Shown in pieces: positions 1-9,209 of a stretch of DNA of 16,278 nt. The stretch is from NCBI GenBank assembly GCA_947254205.1, contig CAMYCE010000046.1, positions 1 through 16,278 on the forward strand. Reading direction: 5' to 3'. The stretch's first letter is position 1, and each line of letters begins with the position of its first letter. This DNA is from an uncultured Prevotellaceae bacterium. Lineage in GTDB: Bacteria; Bacteroidota; Bacteroidia; Bacteroidales; Muribaculaceae. A program made the translations under genes and the position numbers. The notes beneath the pieces were generated by a model that searched no databases, had not been told where the DNA came from, and saw only the letters and a program-made list of their open reading frames with translations.

Positions 1-3000
1 GACGAGCCATTGAGGACAAGGTGAGTGGCAAGTACTATGACGAAATGGAGGAAGTGGCACGCAAATATGAGAACGATGACAAGAAGCGTCACGAAGCCAT
101 TGCCGAGATAGCGAAGCGTAAGGACGAAGCCGTGCTTGAAGCATTGGAAGTCGTGCCCGAATATAGAGACGCACTCATCGAGAGCAAGAAGTGGAACGAG
201 CGTGAAAACGAAATAAGAAGTGCCATCAGCGATCGTGCCCGGCTCATTGCCGACAAGGTGAAAGAAGTGTTTCATCGAGATTGGGCAGAGCGCACCAAAG
301 AGATTACCGAGGGGTTGAAACTTGGCGACAGCGTGACCGTGCTGATGAATGGTGACGGACTGCAGGGCAAGAAAGCCAAAGCCAAAGGTTTCTATGACGA
401 CGGCAGGATAACCATCATCATGGACAACCACAGCGACATGACCGACGTGGAGCGCACGATACTGCACGAGGCAGTAGCCCACAAGGGGTTGCGAGAACTG
501 TTTGGAGAGAAGTTTGGCACGTTCCTCGACAACGTGTATCGCAATGCCGAGGAGCACATCAAGCAGACTATCGACAAGTTTGTGAGCGACAAGGGCATGA
601 GCCGTCACGAAGCCACCGAGGAATACATGGCAGGGCTTGCCGAAGACACCAACTTTGAGCAAGTGAAGCACACCACATGGTGGGCTAAGGTGAAGAGTTG
701 GTTTGCCGACATGTTGCACAAACTGGGCTTTGAGAACTTTGTTACTGCCGAGAAGATTGGCAACAATGAGTTGCGCTATGTGTTGTGGCGAAGCTATGAG
801 AACCTCAAAAGCGGAGGCCTGCACGGCATCTTTGCCAAGGCCGAAGACATTGCCAAACAGCAGAAGCTCAAAGTGGGCGACTATGCCGAAGAAGCAGTGA
901 GATACCGAGATGGAGAAGAAACAGGCCAAGATGGTGAACAGGTGAAGCCCCAAGGCGAAGCCGAGGAGGAAAACTTCCTCAAAGACTTCAACGCGGGCGA
1001 TGCTACCTTTGAAGAAGCCATCACCGAGGGGTTGTTGAGCGTTGCCAACAAGCACAAGGAAGATATTAAGGCACGAGTGCAGGCTACCGAAGCCATTGGC
1101 GGGCAACTCTCGAAGCTCAACAAAGCCATGAGAGTTCAAAAGAAGTATGACAAAGCCACTGTTGACCACATCATCAGACTGGCACGCACAATCCTTACCA
1201 ATGGCGGGCTTGACAAGCTCACACATGGAGAGGTGAAACGCCTGCTTTCTTACGTAAACAAATCGGTTGGCAAAGAAGCCATCACGACACAGGCCCGTCA
1301 GGTACTCGACCTACTCACCGAGCATCAGCTCAAAGTATGCCGTGAGAGCCTCAATCAATTACTCCGAATCAAAGGCAAGAAAGTGAACCAACAAGGCGTG
1401 GAGGTGCAAGCCGGGCTTGACGTAAAAGGACAGCGCATGTTGGAGACTGCAAGAGCGGGTATCGCTCTTGATATAGATACACTCGAACAACGCATGGCCG
1501 AAGCCCAAGAGAAAATGGGCAGTGACCTCGCCGTGGAAGCCGAAAACGCATCTATCGACTATGAGGGCTTGATGATTGCAAGGCGTTATCACGAACTCAT
1601 CAAGGATAGCAAAGAAGAAGAAAAGTCATTGCTCCATGAGCTGAAACAGGCCAAGGAAGACAAAAAGAACGGCACGATTAGCAATGAAGCCTACAAGGAG
1701 CTGGAGGAAGCGATAAGGGACGAGATACGCAACAACAGGCTCAAACGAGTTGACGACTATGGCGTGCTCTCCTTGGAACTCGGCTATGGCATTGGTCAAA
1801 GTGCAAATCGCGCCAAGGAGTTCAGAGACAAGAAACTCTCACAAGTGAAAGATATTCAACACTTCGCCAACAGCGACTTGGAGGGAGTGTCGGGAAGCAC
1901 GACACAGGAGATAAAAGGCGTTGACAAACTCAAAAATAACGGCTTGGTGCGCATCTTGCTACAACCTCAAGCCACATTCGATACGATGTTGCGCTACTTT
2001 GGGGGAAAAAGCGTTGATGGCCGTGGCTACTTGTGGAACAAGTTCATGACCGACTGGAACAACGCCAAAAACAAAGAGTGGAGTAACTTGAAAAAGGGGC
2101 ATAAAACACTCGATGAGAAAGTCCAAGAAATATTCGGTGATGAGAAATTCAAATCAAATCGTTTCGGTTTCAAGCACAAGGTGAATAAATGGAGTGATAT
2201 TTTCACGATGGAGAAGTTTATGCCCACCGTTGAAGTGGAGTTTTGGGACGGTGGTGAAATGGTGACAAGACAGCTCACCCAAGGCAACTTGCTCTATATC
2301 TACATGGTGAACAAAATGGGCGATGGCAAGATGAAACTTCGCAAGATGGGCATCACAGAAGCTGATGTGGAAGCTATCAAAGAGAAGATAGACCCACGTT
2401 TCATTGAAATTGCCGATTGGATACAGAAAGAGTTTCTGCCCTCCAAGCGTGAGGAATACAACAAGGTGCATGAACAACTGTTTGGCGCGCCCATGGCGAA
2501 CATCGCAGACTACTTCCCTCTTGTCATCAATAAAGAGGCTTTAAGTAGAGATGAAGACCCGGCCAACCCCGACGGAGACACCCAAGTTTCCACCATTACA
2601 GGGGCCATTAAGGTACGCACCAAAAACAGTGCCGTTCTCGACATCACGAGAGCAGATGCTTTTGATGTTGTACTTGGGCATTTGCAGGAAATGGAACACT
2701 GGTCGGCTTACGCCCGGTTCAACGAGGACGTGAAGACATTGTTGTCTTACAAGCGTTTCAGAAACAAGGTGAAGAACATGAGCAGTTATCGATTGGGTGC
2801 CGGTGACACTATATGGAAGAACTTCATGGGCACCTGCAAGATTGTTACAGGCACATTCCACCCGACCGTGCACAAGCATAGCATCGATTCCGCAATAGTG
2901 AACTTTGCCAAAGGCGTTACAACCGCCAAGATTGCATTCCGTCCTTGGACTGCCCTCAAGCAGTTGTTGAGCTACCCGGCGTATCTCACCGATGCAGGTC

Positions 3001-4604
3001 CGGTAGAACTTGCTAAAGCAACGGCCATGCCTTGGGATTCGCTGAAGTGGGCAAAAGAAAACCTTGCAGGGTTCAGAAAGCGTTGGGAGAGCCGACAGGC
3101 AGGTGACCCGAGATTGCAGAAAACGGAGGTTGACTGGAAGTTGTGGGACAATAACGTAATGTCAACACTTCAACGTTGGGGAATGACCCCTAACGCATAC
3201 GTGGACTGCGTAACTGTTGCCATGGGTGCCAAGGCGATTTATGAGACGAGGCTTAAAAAGTATAAGGGGCTTGGCTATAACGATGAGCAAGCAGATGCTT
3301 ATGCCAAGCGAGATGCCGAAATTTCGGTTAATGAGACCCAGCAGAGTAGCGAAGAAGCCTATTTGAGTGCCATGCAACTTGAACGCACTTTCATAAGCAC
3401 GGCCTTTAGTGTATTCCGTAACGCAAACATGGGTTACGGGCGCAGGCTTACGAGTGCAATGGCCGACTTTGCACGCAAGTGCAACCCGAGCTACAGACGT
3501 AATGCCATCATGTTCATGCAAAAGCAATTTGAGCGTGACGGACTGACACCGGAGCAAGCCAAGCGGGCGAGCGAGCGCACTTTTAAGCGCAGTTATGCAC
3601 GCGACATGGCAGGCGTGGCAGTATTCGGTTTCATCATGCAGTTGGCATGGAATCTTGGCGGATATGCACCTTACTTAATTCTTGGCGACGATGACAAAGA
3701 GAAAGAAGATTTGAGGAATGATGGCATCATGCACTCACTTGCAGGTCCGGTTGAGGGCTTCACCGGTGGCAACGTCATCAGTGAGACATACAACGGCTTG
3801 CGCAGTGGCAAGGGCTTTTCTTACCAGCCAAGCACGATGCCTATCGTTAATGACCTCTCCAATGCAATGAGACACGCCAACAACGACCCGATAGAGGGGG
3901 CAGGTGACTTGCTCAACGTACTTGTGCAAGCAGGAACAGGCGTTAATCCTCAAACCTTTGCAGACTTCTATCTTGCTACAAAAGATGCATTTAGCGACGA
4001 AAAGACAGAAGCCGAGTTTACCATTTGGGCGTTGCGCATGTTGCAAGTACCACAATCACAAGTCGAAAAGGTTTATCTTGATGAAGTGGGCATGACAGCC
4101 GAGCAGGCGCAGAAAAGCAGTTACGAGGAACTTGCAGAACGCTATGCACGCTACAAGCGCAGACACAACGCTCCACTCTCCAACTGGGCATACAGTGATG
4201 AGAAAGAGCGTGAAATTGAAACCAAGCACATCAAGAACTTCGAGAAGAAATACAAGGAGCGCATCAAGAACAACGTGTTTGCCGATGATGAGCTGAAAGA
4301 CCTTGAAGAAAACTACAACAAGGTTGACAAGCAAGTCGAGGGCTTGAAGCACAGATACCAAGGGCGCATATTTGAGTTGAACGACAAGATGAAAGAACTT
4401 GCCATGACACCCGAATACAGGAAATATGAAGCCTACAAGAAGTACAAGACAGCCAAAGACAAACAAATGAAAGGTTTTGTGGATAAAACAAAACAAGGGA
4501 ATATCACCCCTTACGAGGTAGATATGACTAAGCAAGAGTTTGACTTCACCAAGCAGATGCTACAAAATGAAGCGCAGATGTATGGCAACGGCAAGGATAA
4601 ATAG
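1..4604 (+). CDS. Large polyvalent virion protein with HExxxH metallopeptidase motif (5' partial)
   Basis: The reading frame is open to the left edge, so the 5' end is missing. The GTG at 21 is only the first start-like codon visible and residues are numbered from it; at least 1,527 aa are seen. Residues 149-154 read HEAVAH, followed by KGLRELFG. This is the HExxxH zincin variant common in phage polyvalent proteins, and a glutamate pair at about 200-201 (ATEEYMA) could supply the third zinc ligand. The middle and C-terminal parts are long charged helices. One hydrophobic segment lies at about residues 1195-1217, and the last roughly 140 residues are strongly coiled-coil-like. A very large multidomain protein beside the portal fits an internal or ejected head protein that acts on host targets or matures the virion; that role is inferred. 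The HExxxH motif and gene size are seen directly. Stop at 4602-4604, 95 bp before the portal. Confidence 0.72.
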   Translation, partial: RAIEDKVSGKYYDEMEEVARKYENDDKKRHEAIAEIAKRKDEAVLEALEVVPEYRDALIESKKWNERENEIRSAISDRARLIADKVKEVFHRDWAERTKEITEGLKLGDSVTVLMNGDGLQGKKAKAKGFYDDGRITIIMDNHSDMTDVERTILHEAVAHKGLRELFGEKFGTFLDNVYRNAEEHIKQTIDKFVSDKGMSRHEATEEYMAGLAEDTNFEQVKHTTWWAKVKSWFADMLHKLGFENFVTAEKIGNNELRYVLWRSYENLKSGGLHGIFAKAEDIAKQQKLKVGDYAEEAVRYRDGEETGQDGEQVKPQGEAEEENFLKDFNAGDATFEEAITEGLLSVANKHKEDIKARVQATEAIGGQLSKLNKAMRVQKKYDKATVDHIIRLARTILTNGGLDKLTHGEVKRLLSYVNKSVGKEAITTQARQVLDLLTEHQLKVCRESLNQLLRIKGKKVNQQGVEVQAGLDVKGQRMLETARAGIALDIDTLEQRMAEAQEKMGSDLAVEAENASIDYEGLMIARRYHELIKDSKEEEKSLLHELKQAKEDKKNGTISNEAYKELEEAIRDEIRNNRLKRVDDYGVLSLELGYGIGQSANRAKEFRDKKLSQVKDIQHFANSDLEGVSGSTTQEIKGVDKLKNNGLVRILLQPQATFDTMLRYFGGKSVDGRGYLWNKFMTDWNNAKNKEWSNLKKGHKTLDEKVQEIFGDEKFKSNRFGFKHKVNKWSDIFTMEKFMPTVEVEFWDGGEMVTRQLTQGNLLYIYMVNKMGDGKMKLRKMGITEADVEAIKEKIDPRFIEIADWIQKEFLPSKREEYNKVHEQLFGAPMANIADYFPLVINKEALSRDEDPANPDGDTQVSTITGAIKVRTKNSAVLDITRADAFDVVLGHLQEMEHWSAYARFNEDVKTLLSYKRFRNKVKNMSSYRLGAGDTIWKNFMGTCKIVTGTFHPTVHKHSIDSAIVNFAKGVTTAKIAFRPWTALKQLLSYPAYLTDAGPVELAKATAMPWDSLKWAKENLAGFRKRWESRQAGDPRLQKTEVDWKLWDNNVMSTLQRWGMTPNAYVDCVTVAMGAKAIYETRLKKYKGLGYNDEQADAYAKRDAEISVNETQQSSEEAYLSAMQLERTFISTAFSVFRNANMGYGRRLTSAMADFARKCNPSYRRNAIMFMQKQFERDGLTPEQAKRASERTFKRSYARDMAGVAVFGFIMQLAWNLGGYAPYLILGDDDKEKEDLRNDGIMHSLAGPVEGFTGGNVISETYNGLRSGKGFSYQPSTMPIVNDLSNAMRHANNDPIEGAGDLLNVLVQAGTGVNPQTFADFYLATKDAFSDEKTEAEFTIWALRMLQVPQSQVEKVYLDEVGMTAEQAQKSSYEELAERYARYKRRHNAPLSNWAYSDEKEREIETKHIKNFEKKYKERIKNNVFADDELKDLEENYNKVDKQVEGLKHRYQGRIFELNDKMKELAMTPEYRKYEAYKKYKTAKDKQMKGFVDKTKQGNITPYEVDMTKQEFDFTKQMLQNEAQMYGNGKDK

Positions 4605-4612
4605 TTAACGTG

Positions 4613-4673
4613 ATGATTGGCCGGATAGCCTTTAGCTTTGCAGATGTGGAGTAAGAAGCTATCCACCAATCAT
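4613..4673 (+). promoter_or_regulatory. Large inverted repeat upstream of portal, enclosing a promoter-like box
   Basis: The arms at 4613-4629 (ATGATTGG, two bases, GGATAGC) and 4658-4673 (GCTATCC, one base, CCAATCAT) pair over 15 bp with a small internal bulge. The 28-base loop holds TAGCTTTG at 4633-4640, a perfect match to the Bacteroidota -7 element TAnnTTTG, but no TTTG is seen at the expected -33 distance. No U-run follows the right arm, so an ordinary intrinsic terminator is unlikely. It could be an operator or RNA structure controlling the portal. The dyad is plain in the sequence; its function is inferred. Confidence 0.5.
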
Positions 4674-4699
4674 GATTATCAACCCAACAGCAACATATA

Positions 4700-6703
4700 A
4701 TGGCAACAAAAAGATTACATAGAATGAGCAGGGTCGCATCGAACCCCATCGAACTCGACACTGTGAAAAGGTCGAAGCAGTTTGACCGACGCAGGGGTTT
4801 TGATGTGCTACTGCAAGCGCAAGCATATTGGGGCGCTATGAGCAAGTTTCGCAAAGACAGGGAGCGCAACAAGCGATACACCTATGGTGACCAGTGGGGG
4901 GACATTATCACCATCAAAGACCCCGATACAGGGTGTGAACGTTCGATGGTAGAAGAAGACTACATCAGGCAGGAGGGTAACACACCGCTGAAAAACAACC
5001 TTATTAGGCGATATGTGAAAACTGTGCTCGGTGTGTTCCGAAACAGCCACGTGCAACCCGTGTGCACGGCACGAGACAGGGACGAGGCGCAGATGGGCGA
5101 AACCCTCACCACGGTATTGCAGGCCAATGCCGACCTTAACCAGCTCGATGAAGTTGATGCACGCACACTGGAGGAGTTCCTGATTTCCTCCTTTGCCGTA
5201 CAAAAGCTGTGGTATGGCTGGAGAAAAGATAAACTGGACTGCTGGACAGACTATGTTCAGCCCAACAATTTCTTTATCGACAATGGCATGAGAGACTTTA
5301 GGGGGTGGGACGTGAGTTGCCTTGGCGAGGTGCATGATGTGAGCTTTGAAACGTTGTGTGGGCAGTTTGCCAAAAGCCCTGATGACTACAAGCGACTTGC
5401 CGACATATACAGGACAACGCACAAACGGTCCAATTTTGTTTCATGTTTCAATGAATTTGGTTACAGCAGGCCACAAACTTATGATTTCTTGCTCACCACC
5501 GACCCCACCAAGTGCAGGGTGATTGAAGTGTGGCGTAAAGAAAGCAAGCCACGCTACCGATGCCACGATTACAACACAGGCGATGTGTATAAAATCGAAG
5601 TCGACGACTATCTCGAAATGGTGAAGCAGGAGAACGAGTACCGCATGGCCATGGGCAGAGACGCAGGCATGGAAATGGAAGACGTGCCACTCATCGAGGC
5701 AGAATGGTTTATGGACAATTATTGGTACTGCTATTATCTTAGTCCGTTTGGGGATATATTGGAGGAGGGAGAGACCCCCTATGAGCACAAGGGACACCCC
5801 TATGTGTTCAAGGCCTATCCATTCATCGATGGCGAAATACACTCCTTTGTGGCAGACATCATCGACCAGCAACGTTTCTTGAACCAATATGCCATGTTGT
5901 CGTACTGGGCCACACGAGCAAGCGCAAAAGGCGTGCTCAATATCCCTGAAGAGGCACTTGGTGGCAAAATGAGCTTGCAAGAGATGTTGACGCAGTGGGC
6001 AAGGCCCGATGGCGTGATTATCAGCAAGACTAAAGACCGACACGGCAACAACATCACACTTCCGCATCAAATCAACAACAATGTAAACTCGCTTGGATTG
6101 AATGAGATGCTACAAATCCAGTTGCGCTTCATGGACGATATTACGGGCGTGCATGGGGCTATGCAGGGACAAACCCCTGCAAGTGGCACAAGTGGCTCAC
6201 TATACAGCCAGCAGATACAGCAGGCAAGTACATCTATTGCCGACCAGTTGAGCACGTTCAACAGCTTTAGGCGAGATGGGGCATACAAACGCATGAAAGA
6301 TATTCAGCAGTACTATGACCAAAAGCGATACATCAAGATTTCGGGCAAAGACAGCTGGATAGAATACGACCCCGAGCGAGTGCGGGACACAGAATATGAC
6401 TTGAGCATGAATGACAGGGATAATATCCCCGTGTACCGACAAATCAACAACCAGTTCCTTGCAGAGATTTGGAGGTCAGGGCAATTGATGCTTGAAGATA
6501 TTCTTGAAATTGGCGAGTTCCCCTATGGCGATGCGATACTGCAACACATCAGGAGCAACCAAGAGCGCATGAGGCAGGGTGAACAGCCCGAAGCCATGCC
6601 ACAAGAGTTGCAACAGCAAGTGGAGCAAGGAGCCAATCAAGATGTTGTGAACGGCATGTACAACATGCTCAAGGAACGCCGGCAGGCACCGGCACAGCAG
6701 TAA
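4700..6703 (+). CDS. Phage portal protein (P22-like type)
   Basis: The 667-aa product should form the dodecameric portal ring through which DNA is packaged and ejected. Support comes from its size, its place beside the packaging genes, and its sequence character. The N-terminal region has a KFRKDRERNKRYTYGDQW stretch followed by a segment rich in N, R and V (NNLIRRYVKTVLGVFRNS), typical of P22-type portals. A central region (about 380-420) has FLNQYAMLSYWATRASAKG, the usual stem and crown region. The C-terminus is rich in Q and E (roughly 625-667). The ATG at 4700 follows an A/C-rich leader with no Shine-Dalgarno, as expected in Bacteroidota. It ends just before a hairpin shared with the convergent leftward operon. 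The fold assignment is by pattern, not by search. Confidence 0.82.
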   Translation: MATKRLHRMSRVASNPIELDTVKRSKQFDRRRGFDVLLQAQAYWGAMSKFRKDRERNKRYTYGDQWGDIITIKDPDTGCERSMVEEDYIRQEGNTPLKNNLIRRYVKTVLGVFRNSHVQPVCTARDRDEAQMGETLTTVLQANADLNQLDEVDARTLEEFLISSFAVQKLWYGWRKDKLDCWTDYVQPNNFFIDNGMRDFRGWDVSCLGEVHDVSFETLCGQFAKSPDDYKRLADIYRTTHKRSNFVSCFNEFGYSRPQTYDFLLTTDPTKCRVIEVWRKESKPRYRCHDYNTGDVYKIEVDDYLEMVKQENEYRMAMGRDAGMEMEDVPLIEAEWFMDNYWYCYYLSPFGDILEEGETPYEHKGHPYVFKAYPFIDGEIHSFVADIIDQQRFLNQYAMLSYWATRASAKGVLNIPEEALGGKMSLQEMLTQWARPDGVIISKTKDRHGNNITLPHQINNNVNSLGLNEMLQIQLRFMDDITGVHGAMQGQTPASGTSGSLYSQQIQQASTSIADQLSTFNSFRRDGAYKRMKDIQQYYDQKRYIKISGKDSWIEYDPERVRDTEYDLSMNDRDNIPVYRQINNQFLAEIWRSGQLMLEDILEIGEFPYGDAILQHIRSNQERMRQGEQPEAMPQELQQQVEQGANQDVVNGMYNMLKERRQAPAQQ

Positions 6704-6718
6704 CTTCTACATACTGAA

Positions 6719-6753
6719 GAATGGGTGAGGTTGTTTTTCAGCCCCACCCGTTC
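6719..6753. terminator. Bidirectional terminator-like hairpin between convergent operons
   Basis: The arms 6719-6731 (GAATGGGTGAGGT) and 6741-6753 (GCCCCACCCGTTC) form a 13-position stem with G·U pairs and one mismatch around a T-rich 9-base loop. It lies 15 bases after the portal stop and just before the stop of the leftward gene at 6757. A GC-rich hairpin between converging genes is the expected place for a shared terminator. The flanks are only weakly T-rich, so efficiency may be modest. Confidence 0.6.
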
Positions 6754-6756
6754 TAT

Positions 6757-7098
6757 TTATCGCTTCTTGCGCATCGACTTCATTTTGGTGTAAGCTTCGC
6801 ACCACCTCATGTATTGCTTGGATTTTCGTTTGCGCAAATCATCGGTAATAGCGTCATTGCCACCTCTGTCGGGAGTGAAATAGAAACACTCACGCATCAA
6901 ATCAAAATTGGTGGCTTCCTTGTTGATGTAGTGCTTGCGTTTGAGAGTGCGAAACTCTTTTTTTGTCATTACAGAAAGTTTGCCATCGGTTGTTGGCATC
7001 ACAAAATAGCGTTGTGGATTGTCGGTATAAATCTCATTTGCCAACTTGATAGCTTCTCTTAGAATGAGCATAGCTTTTAATTTTCTAAATACATTCAT
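6757..7098 (-). CDS. Small basic protein of unknown function, last gene of packaging operon
   Basis: This 113-aa, strongly basic protein starts MNVFRKLKAM and ends in a K/R-rich tail (KSMRKKR). A middle segment, RYFVMPTTDGKLSVMTKKEF, looks like a short beta hairpin, and the rest is predicted helical. No family is recognised. It begins 17 bases after the large terminase stop on the same strand, so it is almost certainly co-transcribed with it, and it terminates in the convergent hairpin at 6719-6753. The basic character would suit nucleic-acid binding or a packaging accessory, but that is a guess. An overlapping + strand frame here has no recognisable features and is taken as a shadow. Confidence 0.72.
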   Translation of the reverse strand: MNVFRKLKAMLILREAIKLANEIYTDNPQRYFVMPTTDGKLSVMTKKEFRTLKRKHYINKEATNFDLMRECFYFTPDRGGNDAITDDLRKRKSKQYMRWCEAYTKMKSMRKKR

Positions 7099-7115
7099 TG
7101 TTTTGTAGATATTTG

Positions 7116-9209
7116 TTATTGTTTACGATACACAATCGGGGTGTGTATGATTGTCTTTTGTTCTTGTTCTCGTTTAACAATTTCGGGCAGTGGCATCTCC
7201 CTAAAGCAGATGTGCAGGCCTATGGCTCGTGTCATGAGTATATCGTCATGGTCGCCAGCCACAGCCCCCAATGAGCCGTTTGGTTTGCGCTCATACACAA
7301 GATACTGGTGCAGGCAACGTTCGTCACGCTCGACATAGAGCTGTTCACGCACACACTTTTTGAGTGTCGAAATGATAACAGGCTTGGTTGCCACATTGGT
7401 ATGGAAGCCATAGCGCACCACCTTACCCTCATTAATGGCATCTTCACTTGTGCCACTTCGGGCATACAGGTTGGGATATACGTCTTTTATGAGGTTGAGG
7501 ATAAAGTTGGCTTGGTTGCCATCGATATAGCGTTCCCTGTCGTGCGTTTCAAGCGTGTTGCTTTCTATCACCAGCAGGGCATTGTCATAGAATGATGCGA
7601 TTTGTGCGGACTTCCATGCAAGTATATCCATATCGATGTGACCATACCACTGGGCTACAACAGAGGGCTTGCCACCGTCCATCATCATCAATCGGTCGAA
7701 CACGACGATAACAGACCAGTCGGCCTTGTTGGAGTGTCCGCCAATATCCACCACAACCAAATAGCGGTCCAATACATCTTCGTCGGGGTCAATTTCGGGT
7801 AGTGCCCACACCCACAACAAGCCCTTGGCATCTTCCTTGAAGCGGAGGTTGACCAAAGCGTCTTCCCCCTCGTCACCATCGGCATACACATCGCCAATAA
7901 ACTTGGGAGCACGGCAAGATGGTTTCAGTTTCTCCACTAAATAGCGGTCAAACTCGGCATTATCAATATCGGTAAATGCTTCCACGTCATCAGACGGATA
8001 CTCGGAGGACATGGAAGAATGGGAAGAACGGCCACTGCGCTCGTTCACATACCAGTGCATGGCTTCAAGCGACGCCCCTTGCTTCCACGCCCACCACAGA
8101 TACTTGCCCGGCTCTGAACGTTCGTCGCCATTAGCATTAAGCCTATTTTCATATAGCCATGTGGCGAAGTCCTCTCGCTCCTTTTTGGAATTGAACTCCA
8201 TAGACCATAGCGGAACGATAAACCAAGGAATGAAAAGTGCATCAAATTGCGACTTGCCGGCTTTGGCTGCTTCATACTCTCGGTGAAAGAAGTTGCCGGT
8301 TCCACGAGCGGTGCTCTCATAAACTATCATGGTGTATGGTTTGAGCGGAATACCCGAACACGAACCCTGCACAATGTCTTCGGGTGACTTGCCATCTGTC
8401 TTTTTCCAAAGGCCCACCTCGGAAAGGTGCACAAGGTTGTAGTCGCCACCACGGCAACTGTCGGGTTTTTCTGCTGAGCCAAGTTTTATTTTGCAGTTGC
8501 GTTGTGGCACAAGGTGGATTGCTCCCGAAACACCGACACCAACAAACTTAGCTTCATTGTCGTTATAGGCTTCGCCCATTTCATGTAGCAAGTGTACGGG
8601 ATAGGCCTTGATGAGCCTGTTGTACATATCGTATATTTCATCACTTGCCTTGGCTTGCAGAGAAATAATGAGAGAGTTAAGCCCTTGCTTATGTACCAGT
8701 TGCAACCATGCGAAGTACATTTGAATGAGAGTAGACCCGCCCAGCTGTCGTGCCTTAAGGATAATCAGACGGATAGGCATTCCTGCCAATCGCTTCTTCT
8801 CAAAATGCTCAATAATGATGCGTTGTGGGTAGTTGGGGTGGAACAGTACATCATCGCCTCCCCCCTTGTTCTTGATATAGGCTTCCATAGCTCCCCAAAA
8901 ACAGAAGTCATGCTTGATGCGCTTTCGCACGAATATCTCAACAACCTTAGAACGTGTTTCCTCGTTGCATTCAAGCCCAAGTTCACTTTCAATGAATGCC
9001 TCAATGGAGCCTGCTTTCTGCAACTTTTTGACAAGCAGAATGCGCAACATGGTCTTGGGGATATACTGCACAGGTAGGGAGAAGTCGGATAACTCAAGCT
9101 TCACACGTTCGCCGGTACTGCCCTCTCCCGTGATAGGATTGAAAGGCGCATGGAGCACTCCACATCGCCTTGCGTTCTCTTTCAATATGTCGCGGACTGC
9201 CTTTTTCAT
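7116..9209 (-). CDS. terL: Terminase large subunit (packaging ATPase-nuclease)
   Basis: The 697-aa product powers DNA translocation into the prohead and cuts the concatemer. From the ATG at 9209 the ATPase part shows a deviant Walker A at 153-160 (ARQLGGST, with no lysine before the Ser/Thr), a probable Walker B at about 258-265 (NLVHLSEV, catalytic Glu264), and a coupling motif YESTARG at about 298-303. The nuclease part has the RNase H-like acidic triad: Asp488 (VVVDIGG), Glu549 (LLVIES), and Asp653/655/656 (GDHDDIL). The frame is open another 89 codons upstream, but that extension is cysteine-rich, unlike a terminase, and runs over the upstream rhomboid gene. The ATG at 9209 makes an ATGA overlap with the rhomboid stop, implying translational coupling, so it is chosen as the start. 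Confidence 0.93.
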   Translation of the reverse strand: MKKAVRDILKENARRCGVLHAPFNPITGEGSTGERVKLELSDFSLPVQYIPKTMLRILLVKKLQKAGSIEAFIESELGLECNEETRSKVVEIFVRKRIKHDFCFWGAMEAYIKNKGGGDDVLFHPNYPQRIIIEHFEKKRLAGMPIRLIILKARQLGGSTLIQMYFAWLQLVHKQGLNSLIISLQAKASDEIYDMYNRLIKAYPVHLLHEMGEAYNDNEAKFVGVGVSGAIHLVPQRNCKIKLGSAEKPDSCRGGDYNLVHLSEVGLWKKTDGKSPEDIVQGSCSGIPLKPYTMIVYESTARGTGNFFHREYEAAKAGKSQFDALFIPWFIVPLWSMEFNSKKEREDFATWLYENRLNANGDERSEPGKYLWWAWKQGASLEAMHWYVNERSGRSSHSSMSSEYPSDDVEAFTDIDNAEFDRYLVEKLKPSCRAPKFIGDVYADGDEGEDALVNLRFKEDAKGLLWVWALPEIDPDEDVLDRYLVVVDIGGHSNKADWSVIVVFDRLMMMDGGKPSVVAQWYGHIDMDILAWKSAQIASFYDNALLVIESNTLETHDRERYIDGNQANFILNLIKDVYPNLYARSGTSEDAINEGKVVRYGFHTNVATKPVIISTLKKCVREQLYVERDERCLHQYLVYERKPNGSLGAVAGDHDDILMTRAIGLHICFREMPLPEIVKREQEQKTIIHTPIVYRKQ

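Noticed and set aside
4604..4611. GTTAACGT upstream of the portal, also found (minus strand) upstream of the small terminase at about 10105-10112
   Set aside because: An 8-base match between two intergenic regions of about 100 bp is not rarer than chance. It was kept only as a possible shared operator to check.
4808..5422. Minus-strand open frame of 204 codons opposite the portal gene
   Set aside because: Shadow of the portal frame, with no recognisable sequence and no plausible operon partner.
6721..7062. Plus-strand frame opposite the small basic gene
   Set aside because: It starts in the terminator hairpin and lacks any leader. The minus-strand gene is 17 bp from the terminase gene and fits the operon.
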